Positions 42,490-51,327 of a stretch of DNA of 64,000 bases are shown piece by piece (the stretch's first letter is position 1; each line of letters begins with the position of its first letter). A program made the position numbers and the translations under genes. The stretch is from Acidobacteriota bacterium (GTDB taxonomy: Bacteria; Acidobacteriota; Blastocatellia; UBA7656): NCBI GenBank assembly GCA_016201275.1, contig JACQDB010000065.1, positions 1-64,000 on the forward strand. Direction: 5' to 3'. Under the pieces are notes generated by a model that saw nothing but the letters and a program-made list of their open reading frames with translations, made no database searches and was not told the origin of the DNA.

Positions 42490-44265
42490 TCAAACATCTG
42501 AGGCACACAGTATGACAAGCGAGGTGCTCTTGTCCGCCGTGGCGAAGTTCAAGGCAGGGGGCAATCCCGGCGACCAAATGTACTCGCCGTCCGAGGTTAC
42601 AACGATAGGCCAACTGATGCGACGGCTAGGTGCGATTTTATGGGCAATCATCAGCTTTTTCAACTTAATAATTTTTTGCTGCCCGAAAACCAGTACGCGC
42701 TCGCCTTTTTGGCGCGGCCTGACGCACAGCCTTTCCGGCACACTAGCCTCATCGAGCGCCACAGTCAGCCAGTCTCTGCCGGAGATTTTTTTTTCCCGAC
42801 GCGCCATTTCCAATATCTCTGGCAAACGCGAAAGGCTTTCGCCACGCGACAGAGAAAGCCTCATGCCGCCCACTTCAATCTCTGTTTGGTCGCTGCCGAG
42901 CCAATATTCATAGGGCTTTTCATCAGCAGCATCCGAACCATCATCCGAGTCGCAATGCAGGGCTGCGCGGTTGGTAGTTGCCTCCCTCGGCTTCGCCTCC
43001 TGGCTCCTTGCTGTCGAGAGTTTTCCGGCATCGGTATGCACGAACACCAGCGCCTCGAATTCGCGCCACACTTCCAAACCGTCAGGCAACGTGAGGCGTT
43101 GTCCGCTGCGCCCTTGCGTCAATAATTTTTCTATCGCCTCCAGATGAACTGCGGTAAGCTGCGAAGTTTGCCGCTGCCTTGTTTTGAGCATTTCGCCTTC
43201 GCGCCGGAGGGCTGCAAAAATCAGGCGTCGCCGCAAGCCTGTGGAATGCTTCATCAACTCGGCGATGAAATACGCGTTCGGCGTGCTGAATTTCGTGCGG
43301 TTGCGGTTCGCTTTCACCTGCGCCTGTTCTAAAAAAACCTGCGCGGCTTCTGTAAGCGCGTCCTCTTCGCAGGCAAGAATCTCTGCGGTTTGCGCCAAGC
43401 GCTCAACAACTCTTGGATTAATTTCTCGCAACGCCTGCATAGTTTCGTGCCGCACGCGATTGCGCGTGTACGCCAGACTGTTGTTGCTCTCATCAGTACG
43501 AAACTCCAAGCCGCGCTCTCGACAATAACTTTCGACCTCCTCACGAGTGACGCACAACAGTGGACGCATCAAGAGAGGAGAGGGGGCGTGGAGACGTGAG
43601 GAAGACGAAGCGAAAGGGAGACAGGGAGAAAGGGAGACGGGGAGAAAGGGTGTAGAGGTGATGTCTGCATCGTCGTGTTTTTCAGGCAGCGGTTGCGATT
43701 CATACGCTTCCGGTTTGGTGATTGCGGTTCCTGTGTCCGCGAAGAGATGCGCGGCAAGCAGCGGTCGCATAGCTGCCAGCCCGTGAAGGCCAGCACCGCG
43801 CACCAGGCGCATCACCAAAGTTTCCGCCTGATCGTTCATAGTGTGGCCGGTGGCGATGCGATTGCAGCCTTGCGCTTCGGCCACTTTGAGCAGAAACCGG
43901 TAACGCGCTTCGCGTGCCGCTTCTTCAATGCCCTTGCCTGTGGCTTGCGCCAGCGCGGCGACATCGGCGCTTTCAATAGTGATATTGAGCTTGAGTTTTT
44001 TTGCCAACGCAGCAACAAATTCCGCATCCTCATGCGATGCCTTGCCGCGCAGTAAATGATTGAGGTGTGCGATATGAAGTTTCCAGTCTTGCGTTTGAGG
44101 CGATGCTTTTTTACGGTCGCGCAGTCGCGCCAGCACCTCCAACAACGTCAGCGAATCCGCGCCGCCCGATACCGCAACGACTACGCCGCTGGCTTCTTTG
44201 AGCATCGCTTGATGCTTGATGAAGTCGCGCACCTTTTGCCATAGCTTGTCGCGTTGGTTCGCCAT
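42490..44265 (-). CDS. tilS: tRNA(Ile)-lysidine synthetase with internal low-complexity insert
   Basis: TilS modifies the wobble C of tRNA-Ile(CAU) with lysine and is normally essential. The 591-residue product has the PP-loop SGGADS at 33-38, HIAHLNHLLRG, GHTMNDQAETLVMRLVRGAGLHGLAAM (split: ATGHTMNDQAETL), and the LLCVTREEVESYC and TRNRVRHE motifs of the catalytic half, then the C-terminal substrate domain. Between residues about 203 and 231 lies a Ser/Pro/Leu-rich stretch (FLPVSLSPCLPF) encoded by a reiterated GGGAGA-type repeat, not seen in other TilS proteins I know. It falls between the AMRPLL segment and its repeat MRPLLC, so it may loop out. Confidence 0.92.
   Translation of the reverse strand: MANQRDKLWQKVRDFIKHQAMLKEASGVVVAVSGGADSLTLLEVLARLRDRKKASPQTQDWKLHIAHLNHLLRGKASHEDAEFVAALAKKLKLNITIESADVAALAQATGKGIEEAAREARYRFLLKVAEAQGCNRIATGHTMNDQAETLVMRLVRGAGLHGLAAMRPLLAAHLFADTGTAITKPEAYESQPLPEKHDDADITSTPFLPVSLSPCLPFASSSSRLHAPSPLLMRPLLCVTREEVESYCRERGLEFRTDESNNSLAYTRNRVRHETMQALREINPRVVERLAQTAEILACEEDALTEAAQVFLEQAQVKANRNRTKFSTPNAYFIAELMKHSTGLRRRLIFAALRREGEMLKTRQRQTSQLTAVHLEAIEKLLTQGRSGQRLTLPDGLEVWREFEALVFVHTDAGKLSTARSQEAKPREATTNRAALHCDSDDGSDAADEKPYEYWLGSDQTEIEVGGMRLSLSRGESLSRLPEILEMARREKKISGRDWLTVALDEASVPERLCVRPRQKGERVLVFGQQKIIKLKKLMIAHKIAPSRRISWPIVVTSDGEYIWSPGLPPALNFATADKSTSLVILCASDV
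43572..43658. repeat. Reiterated GGGAGA repeat inside tilS
   Basis: Words such as AAAGGGAGACAGGGAGAA and GGGAGACGGGGAGAAAGGG run through this part of the coding region in frame with tilS. The same type of words occurs at 14031-14046 and 14228-14280. It is a repeat that has colonised an essential gene without breaking the frame. Confidence 0.7.
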
Positions 44266-44426
44266 GAGGATTCATCAAAGTATGGTGCAAAGCGTTGCGC
44301 GAAGACAAGCGCCGCGCCATTTGTTGCTTTGAATTTTATATTGTATCGTCATGAATCGGTTCATCAACTTTGACCGTTGCCGAGCCAGAAAAACTTTTTT
44401 CGATTTCACCGCAGAGAGGAAGCTTC

Positions 44427-44960
44427 ATGAAAAAATTGATCAGCATTTTTCCCAGCGTTTTATTGATCGTAGCGTTGTCCTTGATGAGCGGTTGCGCGCA
44501 GTCTCCCGACAATGCCAACAATTCAAACGCCAGGAATCCGAACCCCGGTACGGCAAGCGCAGGAGCCGCCAACAATGCGCCGCCTTCCGATATTCGCGGC
44601 GTTCCGCCAGCTATTAACGGCGATGTCTCGACGATTACACCAGCCAACAATGCAAACGCCAACGGGAATACCGGAGCCATCGTGCAAAATCCTGTCGCCC
44701 CGCAACCCCCGCCGAATCCCGCGTTGGGCGCGATTAAAATTGGCTCTAAACCCGACGGAGCCAGCGTTATGCTGATTGCCGACGAGGGCGGCGAAGCCGG
44801 TAAGCCGCAACTGCGCGGCAGTTCGCCTACGATTATTGCCGATTTAGCGCCGGGAAAATATACCGTGCATCTGGAACTCAAGGGCTTCAAGTCTTTTCAA
44901 AAAGCCGTAGAGGTTAAGGCCGGAGAAACCGTTACGGTGCTTGCCGATTTGAAGAGATAA
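44427..44960 (+). CDS. PEGA-domain lipoprotein
   Basis: ATG 44427 follows AGAGGAAG. The 177-residue product has a lipoprotein signal with lipobox LMSGC (Cys near residue 23) and an Asn/Ala/Pro-rich linker (about 28-108). A C-terminal PEGA-type domain follows (GAIKIGSKPDGASVMLIADE, then LAPGKYTVHLELKGF and VKAGETVTVLADLKR). PEGA domains are small surface beta-sandwiches of unclear binding function. A perfect 28-base hairpin lies shortly after the stop. Confidence 0.85.
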   Translation: MKKLISIFPSVLLIVALSLMSGCAQSPDNANNSNARNPNPGTASAGAANNAPPSDIRGVPPAINGDVSTITPANNANANGNTGAIVQNPVAPQPPPNPALGAIKIGSKPDGASVMLIADEGGEAGKPQLRGSSPTIIADLAPGKYTVHLELKGFKSFQKAVEVKAGETVTVLADLKR

Positions 44961-45007
44961 GTACCACGATCAAGGCGCTATCAAATCATGAAAGCTGGTG
45001 AGAATCA

Positions 45008-45071
45008 TCCCGTTTAGAGGTGGTCGCTGCCCGCCGGAAGGCGCGGGCAGCGACCACCTCTAAACGGGATT
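45008..45071. repeat. Perfect 28-bp inverted repeat
   Basis: Positions 45008-45035 (ATCCCGTTTAGAGG...CCCGC) and 45044-45071 (GCGGGCAGCG...GGGAT) are exact complements with an eight-base loop. It lies between a plus-strand gene ending at 44960 and a minus-strand gene ending at 45140, so it can act as a terminator for both, though no long T-run follows. Confidence 0.85.
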
Positions 45072-45139
45072 TATGTTGTTTTGCAACTCAACGAAAAAAA
45101 ATTTGCTTGCACATTTTTCGGCTCAGACAGGCAAGCCTT

Positions 45140-46486
45140 TCAGTCGTAATCAATCTCGGTTTCGTCTTGTGATGCTGACGTCTGGTTCGTCGCAGCTTGG
45201 TAACGCGCCACCAGCGATGCCGCTATGCCGGTCAGAAAACAGAAGATGGGCGAATAGGCGTGAGTCAGAAACGACGCCGAAACAATAAACCCCAGAAAGC
45301 TGACTTCGAGTGCCGATGCCAGCCACCAATACTCTTCGGCAAGTTGGTTTTTCAAGGTCAAGCGGCGCACACGTCTTGCCGCAATGAGCGACGAACCAAT
45401 GATTAATACAAACAGCAAGAGGCCGGGCAGTCCCAGTTCGGCGGCAATCTGTAGAAAAGAATTGTGCGGCGAGATGTTGATATTGGTTCCCGAAAAATCG
45501 GCGTGAGCAATCATAAAACAGTTGATGCCGACGCCGTTCAAAGGATGCGCGGCAATCATCTTCAAACCGTTTTCCCAAACCTTTTGCCGCCCACGCTGGT
45601 CGGTAAAATTGTAATCTTTTTCCAGACTGAAAATCGTCGTGATGCGCGCCCAATAGGCCGCAGGCGCGGCTACGGCAAACAACATCGCGCCGCCCAATAT
45701 GGCGACAAGCGCGTATTTGCGCGCCTGTTTCGATGAACGAATCAACAGCAGAAGGCTGATGACCACAAGGCCGACAAAGCCGCCGCGTGAAGCCGATTTG
45801 ATGATGCCGATCACCATCAAGGCGATGGCAAAAAACAGCAGCAAGCGTTGCCATCGGGTGCTGTCTTTGAGCATGAAAAACGCAAACGGCAACGCCACGA
45901 TAAACAACAACGCCAGGTCGTTTACGTCATAAGTTCCGGCTACGTTGATGCGTTCTTCGCTGACATTGAGACTGACTTCGGGGCCAAAGCCGCTCAACAA
46001 CGCCAGCACGATCAAAGCGCAGCCCAACACCAGCGCCCCGCAAATCGCACGCGCCGAACGGTCGGTCTTCAAGCCTTGCGCCAACAGATAAACAAAGACG
46101 ATGTTCTTGGCATAGCCTTGAAAGATGAAGTTGAAACTGTCGCTCGGCCACACCGACAGCGGCACTGTCGCCAACGCCAACGCCAGTATGCAGAGGATGT
46201 ATTGAATCTGCGGAAGCTCTTTCAAGCGTAGCCGATTGGCCAGCAGATGCGGCGAGAATACAAAAATCAACACCACCATGCCGACAACGATTTTAGCAAA
46301 CGGAATCCCCTGCACCGACGGCACAAGCTGAAGCAATTGAGTCACGAAAAAAAGCGTCAACACCGCCACACCGATCACATAAACCGGCAATTTCTCTTTG
46401 GCTTGCGGCAGGCTCTCGCCATCAAGCGAGTCCGGCAACTCGCCGTTCAATTCATAGTCTGTCGTTGCGTCATAAGCGCTGCTCAT
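45140..46486 (-). CDS. O-antigen ligase/polymerase-like membrane protein
   Basis: The 448-residue product has about ten to twelve membrane segments and the Wzy_C-type periplasmic loop signature: GRQKVWENGLKMIAAHPLNG (about 305-324) and SPHNSFLQIAAELGLPGLLL (about 348-367). Such proteins polymerise or ligate surface polysaccharides, or link glycans to proteins. It shares direction and close spacing (about 30 bases) with the GT2 glycosyltransferase gene upstream, forming a surface-glycan pair. Confidence 0.85.
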   Translation of the reverse strand: MSSAYDATTDYELNGELPDSLDGESLPQAKEKLPVYVIGVAVLTLFFVTQLLQLVPSVQGIPFAKIVVGMVVLIFVFSPHLLANRLRLKELPQIQYILCILALALATVPLSVWPSDSFNFIFQGYAKNIVFVYLLAQGLKTDRSARAICGALVLGCALIVLALLSGFGPEVSLNVSEERINVAGTYDVNDLALLFIVALPFAFFMLKDSTRWQRLLLFFAIALMVIGIIKSASRGGFVGLVVISLLLLIRSSKQARKYALVAILGGAMLFAVAAPAAYWARITTIFSLEKDYNFTDQRGRQKVWENGLKMIAAHPLNGVGINCFMIAHADFSGTNINISPHNSFLQIAAELGLPGLLLFVLIIGSSLIAARRVRRLTLKNQLAEEYWWLASALEVSFLGFIVSASFLTHAYSPIFCFLTGIAASLVARYQAATNQTSASQDETEIDYD

Positions 46487-46515
46487 GGTTTCCCTTCAAT
46501 CCCGTTACGCTTTTC

Positions 46516-47667
46516 TCATTCGCCGCGCACCCAGACATTGCGTTTGCCCAGCACGAAATAAAACAAGCCGACCAGCGCCGCCGCATTCATCACCGAAAAC
46601 ACATAGGCGACATTGAAGAGGCGCACTTTGCGCGAACTTTTCGATAACAGCCAGCCAAAGAAGACGCTCGCATAAAACACCAGTTGTCCGGCCAGACTTG
46701 ACTGATAAAAAATCGCCGCCGCTGTGGTCGTCTCGCGCATCGCCAGCAACAAGTTGGCGGCCAGCAGAATTATCATAAAAATCGGCGCGGCTAGGCGCAG
46801 CAATTTGTGCGAAAAAAATTGCAGCAGTAAACCATTCGTAGGCCACAATAAACGCGGCATCAACTGGCAGAGTTGATAATTGCCCATCAGGGTGCGAACC
46901 TTGCGTGCGAACTCTTTGGCAGCGGACTTCGCCGCCACATCGTGCGCCAGCGCCTTGTCTTCAAAGACCACGCGATAGCCCTGCATAGCGATTCGCATAG
47001 GCGTATAAACATCGTCGAGAATGGTTTCCGTCGGCAGCGGTTGCCAGAGCGTTTTGCGTATCGCATAGATCGCGCCGGTTGCGCCGATGACCGAACCGAA
47101 ACGCGCTTCGCTTTTGCGAATTAACTCTTCGTACTGCCAGTAAAAACCCACGCCTTCGCCAACGCTGGAGCCTTTTTTATCGCTCATCAAATACGCTCCG
47201 GTCGCCGCGCCAACCTGCGGGTCGGCAAAGTTGGCGACCAATTCTTTGATTACGTCAGGCTCGAAGGATTGCCGCGCATCGGTAAAGACGACGATTTCGC
47301 CGTTGGCGTTTGCGAGGCCTAAGTTGAGTGCCGTAGGTTTGCCTTGGCGTTCATCGTAATGAAAAACGCGCACCCGTTTTTCGGCATATCGTTTAACGAT
47401 GTTCAACGTGTTATCGGTTGAGCCGTCCGACACCACCAAGATTTCAAAACGCGCTGCGGGATAATCACATGCCAATAGATTTTCAAGGCGTGCGGCAATA
47501 TTTTGTTCTTCATTGAGGCAGGCGATGACGATAGAAACGGTCGGCGTGATGGCCGCTTTCTCTACTTGGCGCGCACGAAATTTCGCCAGCAGATAAACGA
47601 TTATCGGATAGCCCACAAAGGTATAAAAAATTGCTGTCAACGACACCCAGAAGAAAATCTTTGCCAT
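46516..47667 (-). CDS. Membrane glycosyltransferase, family 2
   Basis: The 383-residue product has an N-terminal membrane segment, then a GT-A catalytic domain: SIVIACLNEEQNIAARLENL (about 45-64), VVSDGSTDNT, VFTDARQSFEPD with the metal-binding DxD-like DAR, and ILDDVYTPMRIAMQG further on. Three or four C-terminal membrane segments follow. The layout fits processive or membrane-tethered GT2 enzymes that build polysaccharide. The O-antigen ligase-like gene follows directly. Confidence 0.9.
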   Translation of the reverse strand: MAKIFFWVSLTAIFYTFVGYPIIVYLLAKFRARQVEKAAITPTVSIVIACLNEEQNIAARLENLLACDYPAARFEILVVSDGSTDNTLNIVKRYAEKRVRVFHYDERQGKPTALNLGLANANGEIVVFTDARQSFEPDVIKELVANFADPQVGAATGAYLMSDKKGSSVGEGVGFYWQYEELIRKSEARFGSVIGATGAIYAIRKTLWQPLPTETILDDVYTPMRIAMQGYRVVFEDKALAHDVAAKSAAKEFARKVRTLMGNYQLCQLMPRLLWPTNGLLLQFFSHKLLRLAAPIFMIILLAANLLLAMRETTTAAAIFYQSSLAGQLVFYASVFFGWLLSKSSRKVRLFNVAYVFSVMNAAALVGLFYFVLGKRNVWVRGE

Positions 47668-48227
47668 GATTCAACTCGAATGATTTGAACATAGGGACTG
47701 CACAAAGCTATGAAATGCTTAACGTCTCTGTATTTCCGCAAAGCGCGGCGCAGCGAAGAGAAATAATTCACGCCCCGCCAAAGCGCCAGGAACGGTCGGC
47801 GGACGGCCTGAAATTTTCAGTCGCGCCCAAGCAGGATTCAGCGGCAAATTATTCGTTGGTTTTCGCCCTGCTGTTGTCCTGATTCGCTACAGCAAAATGT
47901 ATATCAACACGTCACTGTAGCACTTCTCATGGTCTGCAAAAAAGCCCTGTTTTGGCCGGTTTTTATGCTTTATCGCGCCTCATCACAGGAGTTAAACTGG
48001 TCGCTGCTGCACTGGCACAGCACTTGCCATTTGCTTAGAGGTGTAGGGCGCGTAACCGCATTGAGGTTGAAACATTCTACCAGCAGAATCTTCATGAATC
48101 GCGCTTTAGCCAAGGCGTTGAGGCGGCGATTCTTTGTCACACGATGAAGAGCCTGCGCTTTCCTGTTCATATATCCTTTCATCCGTTTCATACAAGGGAA
48201 AGGCAGGCTCTCATCAATGAGGTTATG
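47668..48227. other. Gene-free stretch with one leader hairpin
   Basis: About 560 bases between divergent genes. The only clear structure is a hairpin in which GATGA, GAGCCTGC and CTTTCC (48143-48163) pair with GGAAAG, GCAGGCTC and CATC (48197-48215). It ends about 12 bases before the small gene at 48228 and could influence its translation. Short frames here have no ribosome sites. Confidence 0.45.
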
Positions 48228-48425
48228 ATGAAGCAAACGACCAAGACCAGCACCGCCAGTTGGTGCGCCAGCAGCGCAGAAGCAGCGAAAAAAGATGCGC
48301 CAAAACAGGAGATTCCGGTGCCGCCGGGTGAAGCGATACCGTCACCGATTGAGGAACCTGTTGATCCGGAAAACCCGGATCTACCCATTCAGGAAGACCC
48401 AAAAAAACCCAAGCTGATTGTGTAG
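48228..48425 (+). CDS. Small proline- and acid-rich protein
   Basis: A 65-residue frame from ATG 48228 (another ATG lies three bases before) with GAGG 5-8 bases upstream. The sequence ends in a Pro/Glu/Asp-rich tail (PVPPGEAIPSPIEEPVDPEN and then PDLPIQED). It has no signal or membrane segment. The composition looks like a real coding bias, but no family is recognised. Confidence 0.5.
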   Translation: MKQTTKTSTASWCASSAEAAKKDAPKQEIPVPPGEAIPSPIEEPVDPENPDLPIQEDPKKPKLIV

Positions 48426-48518
48426 TCGTACCGCCCACGGCGCGCCGATGCTGGCAGCCAATGAAGCGCAATTTTTTTACACTCAGACCGCTACGTTTGA
48501 AGGAAGGAGAGCAATGTT

Positions 48519-50144
48519 ATGAAGAACAAAACAGGATGCAGATTTTTATTAGCTGTGATGGTGGCGCTATTCGGTTTCAGCGCTCAAGGTTGGGCGCAGC
48601 AACCGTATGGCGTCAGGGATGGGGAAATTCAACAACTGTTCCGGCGCTTGGATTCGCACACCTTGACGCTCAAGCAAGATGTATCACGCGCTCTGGCCAA
48701 CCGCCGTTATAGCACCTCGGTCAGAGAAGAGGATATCAATCGTTACCTCAGCAATTTTGACTATGCCACAACTCGTTTGAAGAACAATTACAACAGTCGT
48801 TCTACGACCAGCAGTGATGTCGAAGAGGTGTTGAATCGCGGCTGGGCAATTGATAATTATCTGCGAACCAATCGCCTGGATACCTATGTACAAAACGACT
48901 GGCAAAGCGTGCGCTCGGATTTGCGAACCTTGGCCAGTTATTACAATGTCTCCTGGCGTTGGGATGAGCGCTCTTATCATCCTTATCCCACGAGCAGTGA
49001 GCCGTATCCCAACCAAAATTATCCGCAGAATGATCCTCGCCAAACTGCTACGCAAAATCGCTATCCCGGCTCTGGCTATACCCGTTTAACCGGCACCTAC
49101 ACGCTTGATTTATCGCGCAGTGAAAGCGCCACCAACGCCATAGACCGCGCCACTCGCAATCTCGATTCACAGGAAGCCGACCGCGTGCGCGTAGCGCTGG
49201 AACGGCGTCTGCAAGCGCCCGAAATGCTGGCGCTGGAGCGTCAAGGTCGTCACATCACCATGATTTCGACGACCGCGCCGCAAGTGGAATTTGATGCCGA
49301 TGGACGCCAGCAGGTGGAGGCGCGCAACAACGGCAGAACGGTACGCACCACGGCATCCTTGCGCGGCGATTTTCTGACCATCAGTTCGCAGGGGGATCGC
49401 GGCAACGATTTTTCCGTGTCGTTCGAGCCGATAGACAATGGTCGCAACCTGCGCGTCATCCGGCGCTTTTATTCGGATCGCCTGTCGCAGCCGATCACGG
49501 TGCAGAGCATTTATCGCAAGACCAACGAAGTCGCGCAGTGGAATGTTTATACCGGCGAGCGCACCAATGCCGATTATCGCCCCGATTATGACCGCCCGTC
49601 GGGCAGTTTTATCATTCCCAATAACACGACGTTGACGGCGGTTCTCAACGATGATTTATCCACACGGCAGTCGCGTGATGGTGATCGCTTTTCGATGACC
49701 GTGCAATCGCCAGGGCAATACAACGGCGCTATCATCGAGGGCTATGTCTCGAAGGTCGAGCGTTCCGGTCGCATCAGCGGTCGCCCGGAAATGGTCTTGA
49801 ACTTCCAGACCATCCGCTTGCGAAATGGCGGCACCTACGAGTTCGCGGGTTTCATCGAAAGCGTGCAGAACAGCAACGGTGAAACCGTCAAAGTAGATAA
49901 CGAAGGCAGCGTCAAAGATACCACCAATCAGACAACGCGAACCGTGACGCGCTCGGGAATCGGCGCGGCGATTGGTGCCATCATCGGCGGCATTGCCGGA
50001 GGAGGTCAAGGCGCAGCCATTGGCGCAGTGATTGGCGCGGGCGCGGGCGCGGGTACAGTGATTGCACAAGGACGCGAAGATATTACCCTCACTCGTGGCG
50101 CAGAATTCACCATCACTTCGACCGCGCCACGCACTGACCGTTAG
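48519..50144 (+). CDS. Exported protein with C-terminal glycine-zipper segment
   Basis: ATG 48519 follows GGAAGGAGAG. The 541-residue product has a signal peptide (about 1-26, GWAQQ) and a helical N-terminal domain (about 30-145). A Tyr/Pro/Asn-rich linker (about 150-185) and a beta-rich middle with repeated GTYTLDLSRSESA-like and NFQTIRLRNGGTYEFAGF segments follow. Near the C-terminus (about 478-515) IGAAIGAIIGGIAGGGQGAA is a glycine zipper able to insert in a membrane. This overall type is frequent in Acidobacteriota. Function unknown; an envelope location is likely. A perfect terminator follows. Confidence 0.75.
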   Translation: MKNKTGCRFLLAVMVALFGFSAQGWAQQPYGVRDGEIQQLFRRLDSHTLTLKQDVSRALANRRYSTSVREEDINRYLSNFDYATTRLKNNYNSRSTTSSDVEEVLNRGWAIDNYLRTNRLDTYVQNDWQSVRSDLRTLASYYNVSWRWDERSYHPYPTSSEPYPNQNYPQNDPRQTATQNRYPGSGYTRLTGTYTLDLSRSESATNAIDRATRNLDSQEADRVRVALERRLQAPEMLALERQGRHITMISTTAPQVEFDADGRQQVEARNNGRTVRTTASLRGDFLTISSQGDRGNDFSVSFEPIDNGRNLRVIRRFYSDRLSQPITVQSIYRKTNEVAQWNVYTGERTNADYRPDYDRPSGSFIIPNNTTLTAVLNDDLSTRQSRDGDRFSMTVQSPGQYNGAIIEGYVSKVERSGRISGRPEMVLNFQTIRLRNGGTYEFAGFIESVQNSNGETVKVDNEGSVKDTTNQTTRTVTRSGIGAAIGAIIGGIAGGGQGAAIGAVIGAGAGAGTVIAQGREDITLTRGAEFTITSTAPRTDR

Positions 50145-50171
50145 CGTTGGTGCGGATTGACGTTTGAACCC

Positions 50172-50210
50172 TGAGCCTGTGAAAAAAAATTCACAGGCTC
50201 ATTTTTTGGT
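50172..50210 (+). terminator. Intrinsic terminator
   Basis: TGAGCCTGTGAA (50172-50183) pairs with TTCACAGGCTCA (50190-50201) around an A-rich loop, followed by TTTTTT. It closes the gene ending at 50144. The sequence from here to 50552 shows no supported gene. Confidence 0.88.
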
Positions 50211-50552
50211 TCGCTGAAAACCGCAAACCCGTTTGCCTCTTTCAAACCGACTTCCTGATGCTTGCGCGACGCCATTCAGTCGCTGCATTGTGAGGAAGGC
50301 AGCCGTCATCTTGTCGGTTTTTCGGCCTTGGACTTTTTCACAAATCGGTGTTGCGACAAAATCTTCTGTGGTAAGATGACCGACGAACGATAAGCCGACT
50401 ACAGCCGCTTCCCTCTTCGGCTCAAAACCCCTTGCAGGAATTTCGCTCAACAATGGCGCGCCTTTTCATAGGTTCCAAAGCTCTCTTCATACGGACTGTA
50501 GCGCTGGCAATTGACGAGCAACCATTTTTCACATTTTTTTACGGTGGATGTT

Positions 50553-51014
50553 ATGAAGGATTCTGCAAGCTATCACAAACTCCGCAAAGGGCTGCGCGCC
50601 ATTCGGATCGAACTCGAAGAACTGGCCAATGCCATAGCCGATGACCGCGTCAATGAATTATCAACCGACCATGCGTTGCCGCTTATCATCAAGCCGGAGA
50701 CCAATTTTTTCGATGAGATTACCCAAAATGATTTTCTTCCCGACGATGCAGATTTGTATGGCAAGGTCTTGCTGCTGATTACCGACCTCGGCTATGCCTC
50801 GACCATTGTTTTGCAACAGAAGCTTGGCATCAGCTACAGTCAGGCGGTGCAGATCGTCGCCGATTTAGCGCGTGATGGACTGGTCGAAGCGGCTCCCGGA
50901 TTCCGTCCGCACAAGGTGCTGCCCGCCGCGCACATCGCCCGCGAGAGTCTGGAAATCAGTCTCGAAAAACAGAAACACAGAGAATATAGTCGGCAGTCGC
51001 TGGCGCTTTCTTAG
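50553..51014 (+). CDS. Winged-helix protein with FtsK-gamma-like domain
   Basis: The 153-residue product has an N-terminal helix (about 1-30), an acidic middle, and a winged-helix segment at about 70-115. This reads LYGKVLLLITDLGYASTIVL, then QQKLGISYSQAVQIVADLARDGLV, very like the DNA-binding gamma domain of FtsK. A basic C-terminal tail follows. No motor domain is attached. It might be a DNA-binding regulator that uses the gamma fold. ATG 50553 has only a weak ribosome site (GGTGG). A terminator follows. Confidence 0.65.
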   Translation: MKDSASYHKLRKGLRAIRIELEELANAIADDRVNELSTDHALPLIIKPETNFFDEITQNDFLPDDADLYGKVLLLITDLGYASTIVLQQKLGISYSQAVQIVADLARDGLVEAAPGFRPHKVLPAAHIARESLEISLEKQKHREYSRQSLALS

Positions 51015-51028
51015 CCGTGAAAAATTCC

Positions 51029-51085
51029 GGACAAGGCGCTTGTCGAGGCGCTTGGTTGCGCGCCTTGTCCCTGCCCTTCCTTTTT
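51029..51085 (+). terminator. Intrinsic terminator
   Basis: GGACAAGGCGC (51029-51039) pairs with GCGCCTTGTCC (51060-51070) around a 20-base loop, followed by a pyrimidine-rich tract. Confidence 0.75.
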
Positions 51086-51247
51086 CCCAAGTGGCGTTCG
51101 TTCTCGCTTTGAAAATCGCGGCAACGCTTCTGTGGCAAGCCAGATGAAAAGCCCTTGACGATTTTCGCTTTCTGTTTTTTTTCACCCCGTCTTCGTCGCG
51201 CCCCTTCTCATCATCACGTTTTGCCGACGCGCTCATCGCTATTTTCA

Positions 51248-51276
51248 TTGACATAGTTTGCATCGGGCATACAAAA
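51248..51276 (+). promoter_or_regulatory. Candidate sigma-70 promoter of the OPT transporter gene
   Basis: TTGACA (51248-51253), a 16-base spacer and TACAAA (51270-51275) stand about 50 bases before ATG 51328, whose ribosome site is CGGAGGAAC. Confidence 0.55.
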
Positions 51277-51327
51277 TAGCCTCCGCTTCATCACATCTCC
51301 ACAGTCGTCTTCTAACGGAGGAACTAT

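Noticed and set aside
48143-48215. Integron attC-like or terminator reading of the hairpin
   Set aside because: No core-site sequences and no T-run; only a leader hairpin can be claimed.
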